From NCBI RefSeq assembly GCF_020091585.1, contig NZ_CP083582.1:5094536-5158535 (forward strand): a stretch of DNA of 64,000 nt, written 5' to 3'. Origin of the DNA: Kovacikia minuta CCNUW1. Its GTDB lineage: Bacteria; Cyanobacteriota; Cyanobacteriia; Leptolyngbyales; Leptolyngbyaceae. Below the pieces are notes generated by a model. The model was given only the letters and a program-made list of their open reading frames with translations, was not told the origin of the DNA and made no database searches. Positions 31,701 through 40,985 of the stretch are shown here, one piece after another; the first letter of the stretch is position 1; the number at the start of each line of letters is the position of its first letter. The position numbers were made by a program, and so were the translations under genes.

Positions 31701-31995
31701 TTTGCAGGCACAGGATGGACGCGAGGCAATTAATCAACTGCAACAAAACACATCGGTACAACTGATTATTTGCGACATCGAAATGCCCAACATGAATGGT
31801 TTTGAATTTCTCACCTACCGTCGCCAGGATTCCCAACTCTCAAAAATTCCTGTCGTCATGCTTACCTCCCGTAGCAACGAAAAGCACCGTTGGCTGGCAA
31901 CCCAATTAAATGCAGCCGCTTATTTCACCAAGCCTTATCTGGAACAAGAGTTTCTAGCTAAGCTCAAAAAAATTATTCAAATCGGGCATTCGTGA
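28704..31995 (+). CDS. CheA-type hybrid kinase with receiver (PixL/TaxAY-like), locus 1 (one-base frameshift)
   Basis: Restored length 1096 residues. Hpt domain with AAHSIKGG (His50), a second degenerate Hpt-like region, P3 dimerisation helix (DRLERMNNLVGELA), HATPase with N-box LLRNAFDHGIE, VNDDGQGL and GRGVGLDVV, CheW domain, and a C-terminal receiver with VVDDS and CDIEMPNMNG (Asp near residue 1024). It is printed as two frames, 28704-29183 and 29164-31995, because of an extra G in GGG at 29155-29157. Removing it gives STDLGIDMVSSIFEVDVV, matching the undisturbed paralogue at 40986. The kinase should phosphorylate the PixG/PixH-like receivers. Confidence 0.9.
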
Positions 31996-32159
31996 TTGGT
32001 AATTCGTAACTCACAATTATTGAGTTGTTGGCAACTAGTAATCAGTAATTGGTTGGAGGCTTCTACTGACACCTGCCACTTGACCGCTAATACTTTTCCA
32101 GTCTTTATCCTCTATCCTTTATCCTTTCCCCACCCCCTACCCTCTACTCCTTGCTTCTC

Positions 32160-32675
32160 ATGAATAACTATCTTGCCAGTTCAACTTTTGACAGTGCGAA
32201 ACAGCGTAATCATCAGCAAGCTACCCAATCTCTCCACTTGATTGTTTTTGACATTGGAAATCTCAAATTGGCTGTACCGATTCAGTTTACTTACAAAGTT
32301 GCCAACTATAGCTCTGTGCATGGCAGTGGTCTTAATCACATGGGCGTCACCCATGTCGATAATCTTGAAATAACCGTTGTCGATCTGCATCGACGGCTGT
32401 TTAAATCCGATCAAACGGATGAATTTTCCCCTGATAACTGCCTGGTTATTGTCCAAAATTCAATGGGAGAACTCTGTGGCGTACCCAGTGCAAATGCGCC
32501 AACATTAATGGAAGTACCACTATCGATGATTCGTGCCTTACCTCCCTCCTATCGTCGATCGGACACACTGGATATTGCCAGCCATGTTGCGGTCATTCCG
32601 CAAGCATCGTCAACACTTACTCTCTTTTTGCTCGATGTTGATCAACTCTTGTCAAGTTCCCTCAAACTGCAATAG
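32160..32675 (+). CDS. Distal CheW-like protein, locus 1
   Basis: 171 residues from the ATG at 32160; an in-frame TTG at 32151 is less likely. One CheW-like domain: LIVFDIGNLKLAVPI, MGVTHVDNLEITVVDL, LVIVQNSMGELCGV, and a C-terminal LFLLDVDQLL. It is diverged from the proximal CheW (22283). It ends locus 1, about 165 bp after cheA, and is followed by a clear terminator. A gene of the same type ends locus 2. Confidence 0.78.
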   Translation: MNNYLASSTFDSAKQRNHQQATQSLHLIVFDIGNLKLAVPIQFTYKVANYSSVHGSGLNHMGVTHVDNLEITVVDLHRRLFKSDQTDEFSPDNCLVIVQNSMGELCGVPSANAPTLMEVPLSMIRALPPSYRRSDTLDIASHVAVIPQASSTLTLFLLDVDQLLSSSLKLQ

Positions 32676-32721
32676 GCACCTGATCAAACCCTACTCCATT
32701 GCCTACTTGTCGTTACTGAAT

Positions 32722-32767
32722 AGCAGGATAATTTAGAGCAGCATTTCAAATTATCCTGCTACTTTTT
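32722..32767 (+). terminator. Factor-independent terminator of locus 1
   Basis: A perfect 13-bp stem AGCAGGATAATTT (32722-32734) / AAATTATCCTGCT (32748-32760) with a 13-nt loop, followed by ACTTTTT. It is 47 bp after the distal CheW stop. Confidence 0.8.
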
Positions 32768-32774
32768 ATCCTTA

Positions 32775-33130
32775 GAGAATGCTTAAAAAGGTATGGACTG
32801 TAAGATGCAACACTCAGAGATCCCCCCCCCCCCCCTTAAAAAAGGCTACCGTGTACACACAAGTCGGAAATCTGTGAACACAAGTCCTGAAACCCTTGCT
32901 CTGCCTCAACTTTGGAAATTGGCTGAAATCTCAATAATCTCGGCTTATTGAGAACCGGCAACGAGAAATCAAGGTTGTGGAGGATCAGGTTTTCGGAAAA
33001 CGAATCAGCGATCGACTTGTGTGTACACCGTAGCTTAAAAAAGGGGGAAACAGGCTTAAAGTCCCCCTCATTAAGGGGACTTAGGGGATCGCATCTTTGC
33101 TACCGACAGTAGGACTTTTCAAACACCCTC
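32775..33130. mobile_element. Outer palindromic element, copy 1, carrying a nested insertion
   Basis: Ends GAGAATGCTTAAAAAGG and CTTTTCAAACACCCTC are imperfect inverted repeats. The inner arms are C-rich and G-rich (a 14-C run at 32822-32835 against GGGGGA). A second copy is at 58184-58543. Both are interrupted at the same point by the same 188-bp element. Confidence 0.85.
32846..33033. mobile_element. Nested 188-bp MITE-like insertion, copy 1
   Basis: Terminal inverted repeats CTACCGTGTACACACAAGTC and its near complement ending GTGTGTACACCGTAG match at 20 of 21 positions. The flanks show a duplicated CTTAAAAAAGG on both sides, a likely 10-11-bp target duplication. No open frame of note. As far as I can compare by eye, it is base-for-base identical to 58255-58442. 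Confidence 0.88.
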
Positions 33131-33208
33131 TTATACCAAATTCAAATTGGAAACGTGACAGATACCTGTAGGGGTTGGGCAATGCTCAACCTCTAACCGA
33201 GCCTTGAC

Positions 33209-33299
33209 ATAGCAGTCCTGAATCATTTGTGAAAAAGGAGAGTTGTGAAAGTCTTTCCCTCCGGGAAAGCCCTTTCACAATCCAGATAGGATCGCTATA
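33209..33299 (-). repeat. TATAGC-family MITE, copy B (inverted)
   Basis: A 91-bp inverted copy of 19636-19727, with the same TTTCCCTCCGGGAAA core and ends ATAGCAGTCC / GGATCGCTATA. Confidence 0.85.
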
Positions 33300-33498
33300 C
33301 ACCCCAAAATCTATTTGACTTGTTGTTGGACTCAGCAATTTGGCTGAGCTGATTACGTAGATACTTAGATCGGAAATTAATTCTCCAGTTTACCCATCCA
33401 ATTTGCTGAATTTACCGCTTTATCTTTATTTCAGCTTTATTCCTATTTCTGAGTCTTTATTAATTTATTATTGATTGATTTAATCTGTCTGCTAGGCT

Positions 33499-33652
33499 AG
33501 GTAGAAATAGCGGAAGATTTCTACGCCTTATTAGGGATCTGATTGAAGGGATACACTACCAATCCAACGTTACACCAGGTAGAAATAGCGGAGATCTCTA
33601 AACATATTAAGGATTTCATTTAGGGGATGCACTGCCAGTCCAAATTCCGTAG
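33499..33652 (+). repeat. Imperfect 78-bp tandem repeat upstream of locus 2
   Basis: AGGTAGAAATAGCGGA begins two adjacent units at 33499 and 33577. Each continues with a diverged but alignable ATTAGGGAT...GGGATACACTACCAATCC / TTAAGGATT...GGGGATGCACTGCCAGTCC. It lies about 400 bp upstream of the locus 2 PATAN-REC gene. It may be regulatory or part of a non-coding RNA. Confidence 0.7.
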
Positions 33653-34050
33653 GTTTCTGTTGCATCAACAACGAACCTGCGTGGGTGCTGAGTTCCCATT
33701 GCGCTTAGTTCTTTCAGAATCGGTAGATCGAAAACGAGAACCTACAGATTGTGGCATCAGCGGAATGTCCGCACTTGAATAGTTGAGATAGCAATTCCGC
33801 AGTTGATCTGTAATCTACTGAGGATGATCAAAGCAATGCTTTAACCATCCTCTTAGCTTGGTTGTACAGCAATGTTTTCGTAATTTTACTACCCAGAATA
33901 TTAATTTAATTGATCTCAGTTTCTAACAGTTATACCTATCTCAGGATTTGAGCCGTTTTAGCGATTTACCCTATCTAGAAGCTGAATAATCCTGTCCTTA
34001 AGGTCACAATCTCTCGTGTGTAAACTGGAACCAAACTAAAGCAAAGCCAA

Positions 34051-35127
34051 ATGAACATCGTCTCCTTAACTAGCTATAATCCACCTCGAAGATTACATCC
34101 ACTCAGCTTGTTGGCTCAAATTACCAGCCGCAAAACAACAGGATGTTTGCGTGTACTGAATGAATCAACAACCTGGTCAATTTATTTAGATCAGGGAGAG
34201 TTGATCTACGCCACAAGTTCTGTTGATCCATTTGAACGACTCGATCGCCATTTACGCCAGTTGAGCCGCCAAGTTCCTACCATTGTCAGTGCGGTACGGG
34301 TTCAGGTGCGGCTAATGTTTGAAAATATCCCAGAGAGCCAATCTAATTTCAGTCCTGACTACCGGGCAATCTGCTGGTTAGTCGAGCAGCAATACTTGAG
34401 TTCGGAACAAGCCGTTAGCTTGATTGGCGAATTAGCGAAAGAAGTGATTGAATCATTTCTGTTAATTAGTGAGGGAAATTATGAGGTAATTGAGCGGGAA
34501 AAATTTGAGCAATGGATCAAATTGAGCCAGCTCGATTTACGATCGCTGGCTGAGCAATGTCAAAGTCGGTTACGACAATACCAAACTACAGGTAAATTAC
34601 CCACTTTACCGGGTAGAAAAGCTGAGTCTATGCCCGGAAATCAGCCTAAACTTCCCCAATCTCCCACAGCCGCAAGCAACCCAACCCAATCGGGTTATTC
34701 CCCCTCAGCAACACCAGGAAATGGCGCGAAAAGCAAGCCAGGGACAGAGAAGCTTTTGAAAGAAAAGTACACGATTGTGTGCGTTGATGATAGCCCAACG
34801 GTTCTACAAGCTATCAAAGCTTTTCTAGACGATACGAGTTTTTCTGTAGTGATGGTTAACGATCCTGTTAGAGCATTAATGCAGGTCATTCGGAGTAAGC
34901 CCGACCTGATTTTGATGGATGTTGGCATGCCCAATTTAGATGGATATGAACTGTGCGGATTGCTCAGAAGAAACCAGGCATTTAAGGCAACTCCAATCAT
35001 TATGGTGACAGGACACACTGGATTTATCGATCGGGCAAAGGCAAAACTTGCAGGCGCATCGGGCTATTTGACGAAACCCTTTACCCAGCCAGAACTGCTG
35101 AAGATCGTGTTTAAGCATTTGAATTAA
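34051..35127 (+). CDS. PATAN-REC response regulator (PixG/PatA-like), locus 2
   Basis: 358 residues. An N-terminal PATAN domain (TTGCLRVLN, SIYLDQGELIYATSS, then the helical WLVEQQYLSSEQA segment), a Pro/Ser/Gly linker (about 190-235) and a receiver (about 240-358) with CVDDSP, phospho-acceptor in LMDVGMPNLDG, VTGHTG and LTKPFT. It is paralogous to 20610-21860 and opens the second locus. No strong ribosome site precedes the ATG. Confidence 0.88.
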   Translation: MNIVSLTSYNPPRRLHPLSLLAQITSRKTTGCLRVLNESTTWSIYLDQGELIYATSSVDPFERLDRHLRQLSRQVPTIVSAVRVQVRLMFENIPESQSNFSPDYRAICWLVEQQYLSSEQAVSLIGELAKEVIESFLLISEGNYEVIEREKFEQWIKLSQLDLRSLAEQCQSRLRQYQTTGKLPTLPGRKAESMPGNQPKLPQSPTAASNPTQSGYSPSATPGNGAKSKPGTEKLLKEKYTIVCVDDSPTVLQAIKAFLDDTSFSVVMVNDPVRALMQVIRSKPDLILMDVGMPNLDGYELCGLLRRNQAFKATPIIMVTGHTGFIDRAKAKLAGASGYLTKPFTQPELLKIVFKHLN

Positions 35128-35263
35128 ACCAATCAGCGATCAGGAGTTAGGAATTAGGAACTGGGAGCTAGGAAGCGGGAAGATCATCGTCAGTAACAAC
35201 TGAGATCTGAGATCTGAGAACTAAACGCACACAATTCTGTATGTCTTTTGAGGGAAGCGAAGG

Positions 35264-35641
35264 ATGAATATCACGTTAATGGCAACAATTCTAATCGTAG
35301 AAGATACACCTTCTGAGATGGAATTAATCAGCCATTTTCTCAGGGAAAGTGGTTATATCGTTATCCATGCTGTCAGCGGCAGGGAGGCTTTGGATAAAGC
35401 GGTTGAGCAAAAACCAGATGTGATCATTTCTGATGTTGTCATGCCAGGAATGAGTGGATTTGAGCTTTGTCGCAGTCTTAAGAAGCACCCCGTTACAGAG
35501 AAGGTTCCAATTATTTTATCGACTTCCAAAAACCAGGAGATCGATCGCCTTTGGGGTATGAAACAGGGCGCAGATGCTTATATCACTAAACCCTTTACAC
35601 GGGAACAACTTGTGCATGCAGTCAAATCGGTTATTGGTTGA
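35264..35641 (+). CDS. Single-domain response regulator (PixH-like), locus 2
   Basis: A 125-residue receiver: VEDTP pocket, phospho-acceptor in IISDVVMPGMSG, STSKNQE and Lys in YITKPFT. AGGGAAG (35251-35257) fits the ATG at 35264; MATILIVED (35279) is an alternative start. It is the intact paralogue of the frameshifted 21900-22266 gene (both share DRLWGMKQGADAY-type wording near the C-terminus) and helps confirm that frame. Confidence 0.9.
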   Translation: MNITLMATILIVEDTPSEMELISHFLRESGYIVIHAVSGREALDKAVEQKPDVIISDVVMPGMSGFELCRSLKKHPVTEKVPIILSTSKNQEIDRLWGMKQGADAYITKPFTREQLVHAVKSVIG

Positions 35642-35645
35642 ACGA

Positions 35646-36158
35646 ATGAATTCCATCGCACTCAACTCCACAGGGCTGGTGTTACATTCTGAGCGTCCCC
35701 AAAAAGTCCTGGGAGATGCTTATCTTAAGTTTCAGTTAGACTCAAAAACTGCTGCTGTTTTGTTGATGAAACAGGTGCAAGAAGTCCACATCTTGCCGAC
35801 CAATCGCCTGACTCCCATCCCCAATATGCCCGCCTGTGTGATGGGTTTAATGAGTCGCCGTAGTCGCGTATTGTGGGTGATTGATCTGGCACAGATGTTA
35901 AAAATACAACCGCTCAACGCCCTAACTCAACAATACAACGTAGTGATTTTGCAACCTGGAGTGGTGTCTATCGGTGCCCTTGTTCATCGCATTGATGGCA
36001 TGACCTGGCTTCAACCAGAACAGATCCAACCTCCTCCAAATCACTTCCCTCCCGGTTTAGTCACGCATTTAAAAGGATGTGTACTGCAAGAGAAAGAAAT
36101 TTTACTGGTGCTGGACGCCGAAGCAGTGATGCGATCGCCCCTGTTGCATCAGCCCTAA
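35646..36158 (+). CDS. CheW-domain adaptor (PixI-like), locus 2
   Basis: 170 residues from ATG 35646, 4 bp after the receiver stop. CheW domain with VQEVHILPTNRLTPIPNMPA, VMGLMSRRSRVLWVIDL and GALVHRIDGMTWL. The frame extends upstream into the receiver gene, but that part is not CheW-like. It is expected to bridge the tetra-GAF MCP and the second CheA. Confidence 0.9.
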   Translation: MNSIALNSTGLVLHSERPQKVLGDAYLKFQLDSKTAAVLLMKQVQEVHILPTNRLTPIPNMPACVMGLMSRRSRVLWVIDLAQMLKIQPLNALTQQYNVVILQPGVVSIGALVHRIDGMTWLQPEQIQPPPNHFPPGLVTHLKGCVLQEKEILLVLDAEAVMRSPLLHQP

Positions 36159-36341
36159 CCCCATCCCCCATCCCCTATTCCTTATCCCCCTTGCGACAGC
36201 GGTACTGACAAAGATCAGGACCTGCTGAACGGTTGAAATGGTTCTATTTCGGTCATTCCTCTGCCTTCTGCCCCCTGCCTTCTGCCTTTTGCTATACCAA
36301 TGCCCTCCTTCCCCCTCTTTCTATCCCCGTGAGATGTAGTT

Positions 36342-39300
36342 ATGGTTCACCCACTCAATCCACCTAGTCGCAACAACAATCCAGGGCAATCCCAGTTCAT
36401 TTCTCCTATGGATACGATGATTCCCAAAAGTATCAGCCAGCCTGTTAGTGAAGACAACCATTTTCAAACAACCGACATTAACGGTCATCACAACACTGCA
36501 CCTAATGTGCCTCCCAATAACGCTTCCACTTCGCCTAAACAGTTTGAAGATCATCCTTTTGAAAATTCGGCGGCACCAACAAGTCCTTCGCTGCGACGGC
36601 AACTTTTGACGACAATTTTGCCCTGGGCGTTAGTGCCATTGGGAGTTGTTGGGATTTTGAGCCAGGTGCTGACTGGGCAAAGTAATGACCAGCAAACAGA
36701 AAAGAATTTAGAGAACCAATCCTTAACTGCAAGTCGTGCGATCGAAAATGCTGTTAAAACGGTAAAGGCAATTCCAGCAATGGTTGCCCCCGATCCAGCA
36801 GTGGTAGAATTTTCCCGTTCGACAGCCAATGAGGTTGAGCAAAGTGGGTTGAGCCGTCTCTCTCCAGCAGAGGCAGCAGCGGCACTGGCTGCAAACAATC
36901 CGCTGCCTGCGAACCGATCGCTGGACAATTATTTGAAGCGGATTGTCGATACCAGACAACTGACAGAACTGCTGATCACGGAACAACATGGTTTCCAAAT
37001 TGCTGCCAGTCGCCCTTCTGCCGACCTGGTAAAACAGGATGAAACCTGGTGGCAAACTGTTAAAAAGCAGGGAAGTGCTATCGAACCCATGCTGGATGCC
37101 AGCGGAAAAGTGACAGGAATTAACATCGGACAGGCGATAACTGACCCCAGTTCTAACCAATTTTTAGGAGCGGTACGCGGTCGATTGTCCCTGACCGATT
37201 TAGGAAAAACCCTGGATTTACTCAAGACAACCCTGACTGGCTCACAACAAATGCAACTGTTGAGCTTAACCGATCGGGGGATGAAATCGATCGCGACCCT
37301 GACAGCAGATGGACAGAACAAGCCCGTGGAGGTTGCAGGGGGGGAAGCCGTTGCCCAAAAAGCGGCGGCATTAATTGCCCAATTGAACAACACCCAGGCG
37401 AGTTCAGGCAAGACCGATCTGCCAACCCACTCAATTACAGATGCAAACGGCAACCGCATATTACTAACTTCCTTTAGCCAGAACGGCAGACAATACACGC
37501 TGGCAACCATTCCCAACACAAATTGGGTTGCTGTTGCCTCCATCGCTCAGTCTGAAATCGGAATCACGGGGCAAAACTGGGTCTGGATTTTTGCATCGAT
37601 GATTCTGCTGGCGACGGGATTTGTTGCGCTTGCCGTTTCTCGGTCTGCCCGCCAAATTTCACTGCCACTTAGCGACCTGGTTCAGGCTTTAGAACAGATA
37701 TCAGCGGGCAACATGAACGTTTACGTCAAACCCAAGGGCAGCGGCGAAACCCAGAAGCTCGCCCAAACCTTCAACGGACTGGTCACGCACTTAAAGAAGG
37801 TACTACAAACGCAAAGTGAAGCGCTCAACCAGGCTCAGTTTTATGCTGATCTGGCTCACTTCGCTGCCCTGGGCGATAACCAGGCTGTTTTTAACCTTGC
37901 GGTGCAAGTGGCAAAAAGCCATCTTACGGCTGATCGGATGGTGATTTACAGCTTTGAACCCGATTGGAGTGGGACGATCGTCGCTGAAGCCGTTGATCCC
38001 GGTTGGCCCAAAGCTTTAAGAGATAGAATTACAGACCCCTGCATTCCCAAACAAACCCTGGAGCAATACCGTAAAGGACGATTCATTGCAACGAACGATG
38101 TGCAAAAGTCTGCCTATTCCGCTGCCCACATGCAACTGTTGCAGCGATTAGAAGTCAAAGCAAACCTGGTCGTCCCCATTGTTTCCAGCGATCGCCTGTT
38201 AGGGCTAATTGTTGCCCATCAGTGCTCTAATCCACGGGTTTGGCAGCAAGCAGACATTAACTTTTTACGGGAACTTGCAACTCAGATTGGTTTAGCACTG
38301 ACGGGCGTTACACTGGCTGCCCAAAGGAGTGCAGATACCGAGCGGCTGAGGCTGCTCAGCAAAATGGTCAGTAATATGCGTCAGTCCTTAAAGCGAGAGG
38401 ACATCCTGAGAACTGCCGTCAATGAACTTCGAGAAGCACTCAGTACCGATCGGGTGATTGTTTACTGGTTTAATCCTGACTGGAGTGGAACCGTCATTGC
38501 TGAATCTGTAGGGGTTGCCTGGAAAAGAATCCTGGGAGAAACCGTCAACGATCCATTCCGGGAGGGGTTAACTGAACAGTACCGAAATGGGCGGGTACGG
38601 GCAATGAATGATATCGCCCATGAGAACATCACCGATTGCCACCGTGACATTCTCGATGGCTTTGAGATCAAAGCCAATATCGTTGCGCCGATCGTGCAAA
38701 ACAATCAACTTCTGGGGTTACTCTGTGCCCACCAGTGTGTTGGTCCACGCAAGTGGGAGGACGAAGAAATTGATCTATTTAGCCAATTTGCAACCCAACT
38801 TGGCTTTGCCCTGGAACAAGCCAAACTGTTTACGCAGCAGGAAGAAGCTGCAAAACGTGCCCATCAGCTCAATGAGATCACCTTCCACATGCGTGAATCA
38901 CTAGATCGGGAGCAAATCTTTAGCACCGTCGTTAATGACACACGGGAAATGCTGGAAGCAGACCGGGCAATTGTTTACTTGTTTGATCAGGATTGGAAAG
39001 GAACGATTGTTGCTGAGTCCGTTGGACAGAAATGGCCCCCTGCATTGAACGCCAATATTGCCGATCCCTGCTTTGCTCGTAATTATATGGAAAAGTATCG
39101 GAAAGGGCGGGTACAGGCACTTTCCAATATCTATGAAGCCAAATTAGATCCATGCTATATGGGTCAGCTTGAGCCATTTGAGGTCAAAGCAAATATCGTT
39201 GCCCCGATTCTGGCCGAAAGTGAGCTTCTGGGTTTACTCTGTGTTCACCAGTGTTCTGGCTCCCGCCTGTGGCAAGAAACTGAAATTAACTTCCTGCGTC

Positions 39301-40899
39301 AGGTGGCAATTCAACTCGGATTTGCACTGGATCAAACCAACCTGCTAAAACGCCAGGAGGAAGCAACAAAACGCGCCCGCCAGCTGAATGAAATTACCTT
39401 CCACCTGCGCGATTCGTTTGATCATCAGCAAATTTTCAACGCCGTTACACGGGAAACACGGGAAGCGCTGGAAACCGATCGCGTCCTGATCTACCTGTTT
39501 GATCAAAGCTGGCAGGGGACGATCGTTGCGGAGTCGGTTGGCAAGGGTTGGCCCATCGCATTGGGTGCCAATATTGCTGACCCTTGCTTTGCCGAGTCCT
39601 ACCTCGAAAAATATCGCCGGGGGCGGGTTCACGCGATTACAGATATTAATGCTGCCCATCTAGACCCCTGCTACCGGGGGCAGCTCGTACCATTTGAGGT
39701 CAAAGCAAACATCGTCGCGCCGATTCTGGTGGAAGAGAATCTGCTCGGTTTGCTAGTTGCCCATCAATGCTCCAGTCCGCGCCCCTGGCAGGAAACAGAA
39801 ATTAACTTCTTAAAACAGGTGGCGATTCAGCTTGGGTTTGCCCTGGAGCAAGCCAATCTGTTTATCCAAAAGGAACAGGTTTCCCAGGAACAACGCCAGC
39901 AAAAAGAAGCTCTGCAACTCCAATTGGTAGAACTGTTGAGCGATGTTGAAGGTGCAGCCAGCGGCGATCTGACCGTTCATGCCGATGTCACCGCAGGCGA
40001 AATTGGGACGGTCGCTGACTTCTTTAACTCGATCGTGGAAAATCTACGCCAGATTGTGACCCAAGTGAAACAGTCTGCATTGCGAGTGAGCGCTTCGGTT
40101 GGCGAAAACGAACAATCTATCCGCCAGTTAGCCAACGAAGCCCTGAAGCAAGTAGAGGAAACGACTCTAGCGTTGAACTCCGTAGAGGAAATGACCCAAT
40201 CGATTCAGGCAGTTGCCGATCGTGCCCAACAGGCAGCAGACGTTAGCCGAATGGCAGCAGCAACCGCAGAAACAGGGGGTGTCGCAATGGATCTAACGGT
40301 TCAAAACATTCTCAACCTGCGGGAAACGATCGGTGAAACTGCAAAGAAAGTAAAGCGCCTGGGTGAGTCCTCTCAACAGATTTCCAAAGTTGTCTCCCTG
40401 ATTAACCAAATTGCCCTGCAAACAAACCTACTGGCAATCAATGCAGGAATTGAGGCTGCCCGTGCTGGCGAGCAAGGACAGGGGTTTGCGGTTGTGGCTG
40501 AGGAAGTGGGTGAACTGGCTGCCCGTTCCGCTGTTGCAACCCAGGAGATTGAGCAAATTGTGGATGCCATTCAACGGGAAACCAGCGAAGTAGTTGAAGC
40601 AATGGAACTGGGAACAACCCAGGTCGTTGAAGGTACACGCCTGGTAGGAGATGCCAGACAAAGTTTGGAACACATTCTGGAAGTCTCGCGCCAGATCGAT
40701 CAACTGGTGCAGGCAATCTCTGATACAACCGTTTCCCAGGTACAAACATCCCAGGCAATTACAAGCTTGATGCAAGAGGTGGCGCAGGTCTCCGGGGCGC
40801 ACATCTGATTCCTCGATATTGGTCTCCAATGCCCTGCATCAAACGGCTGAAATTGCTCGCGAGTTAGAAGCATCGGTCGAGACGTTCAAAGTGGGGTAG
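36342..40899 (+). CDS. Tetra-GAF methyl-accepting protein, candidate cyanobacteriochrome photoreceptor (one-base frameshift at 3' end)
   Basis: Restored length 1518 residues. Disordered N-terminus, TM1 (about 95-112), Cache-like periplasmic sensor, TM2 (about 412-432), HAMP, four phytochrome-class GAF domains (starting about 500, 670, 845 and 1017), coiled coil, then the MCP hairpin ([21 protein letters not shown]). GAF1 lacks the canonical Cys (SAAHMQLL). GAF2 has TDCH (Cys766-His767). GAF3 and GAF4 have DPCF (Cys910, Cys1082) and DPCY (Cys938, Cys1110) exactly 28 residues apart, the spacing seen in DXCF cyanobacteriochromes. An extra G in 40794-40797 ends the printed frame at 40808; without it the frame continues as [18 protein letters not shown] to VETFKVG and a stop at 40899. 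Confidence 0.88.
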
Positions 40900-40902
40900 C
40901 TG

Positions 40903-40946
40903 AAAGCGATGAGCTAAAAGCGTTATCTGCCAAAGCTCATCGCTTT
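40903..40946 (+). other. Intercistronic hairpin between the MCP and cheA, locus 2
   Basis: A perfect 13-bp stem AAAGCGATGAGCT (40903-40915) / AGCTCATCGCTTT (40934-40946) with an 18-nt loop and no T-run. It lies just after the restored MCP stop and 40 nt before cheA. It may stabilise processed mRNA ends or set relative expression. Confidence 0.6.
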
Positions 40947-40985
40947 AAGAATCGTCCCTGCAATCACTCACTATTGGACAGAAAC

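Larger units (their letters stand above)
32676..34050. other. Repeat-rich spacer, about 1.4 kb, between the two pix/tax loci
   Basis: It contains the terminator, the nested element (32775-33130), a diverged ATACCC-type half element (about 33134-33200), a TATAGC MITE (33209-33299) and a 78-bp imperfect tandem repeat (33499-33652). The last 400 bp before 34051 are AT-rich and probably carry the promoter of locus 2. No gene is supported. Confidence 0.7.
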
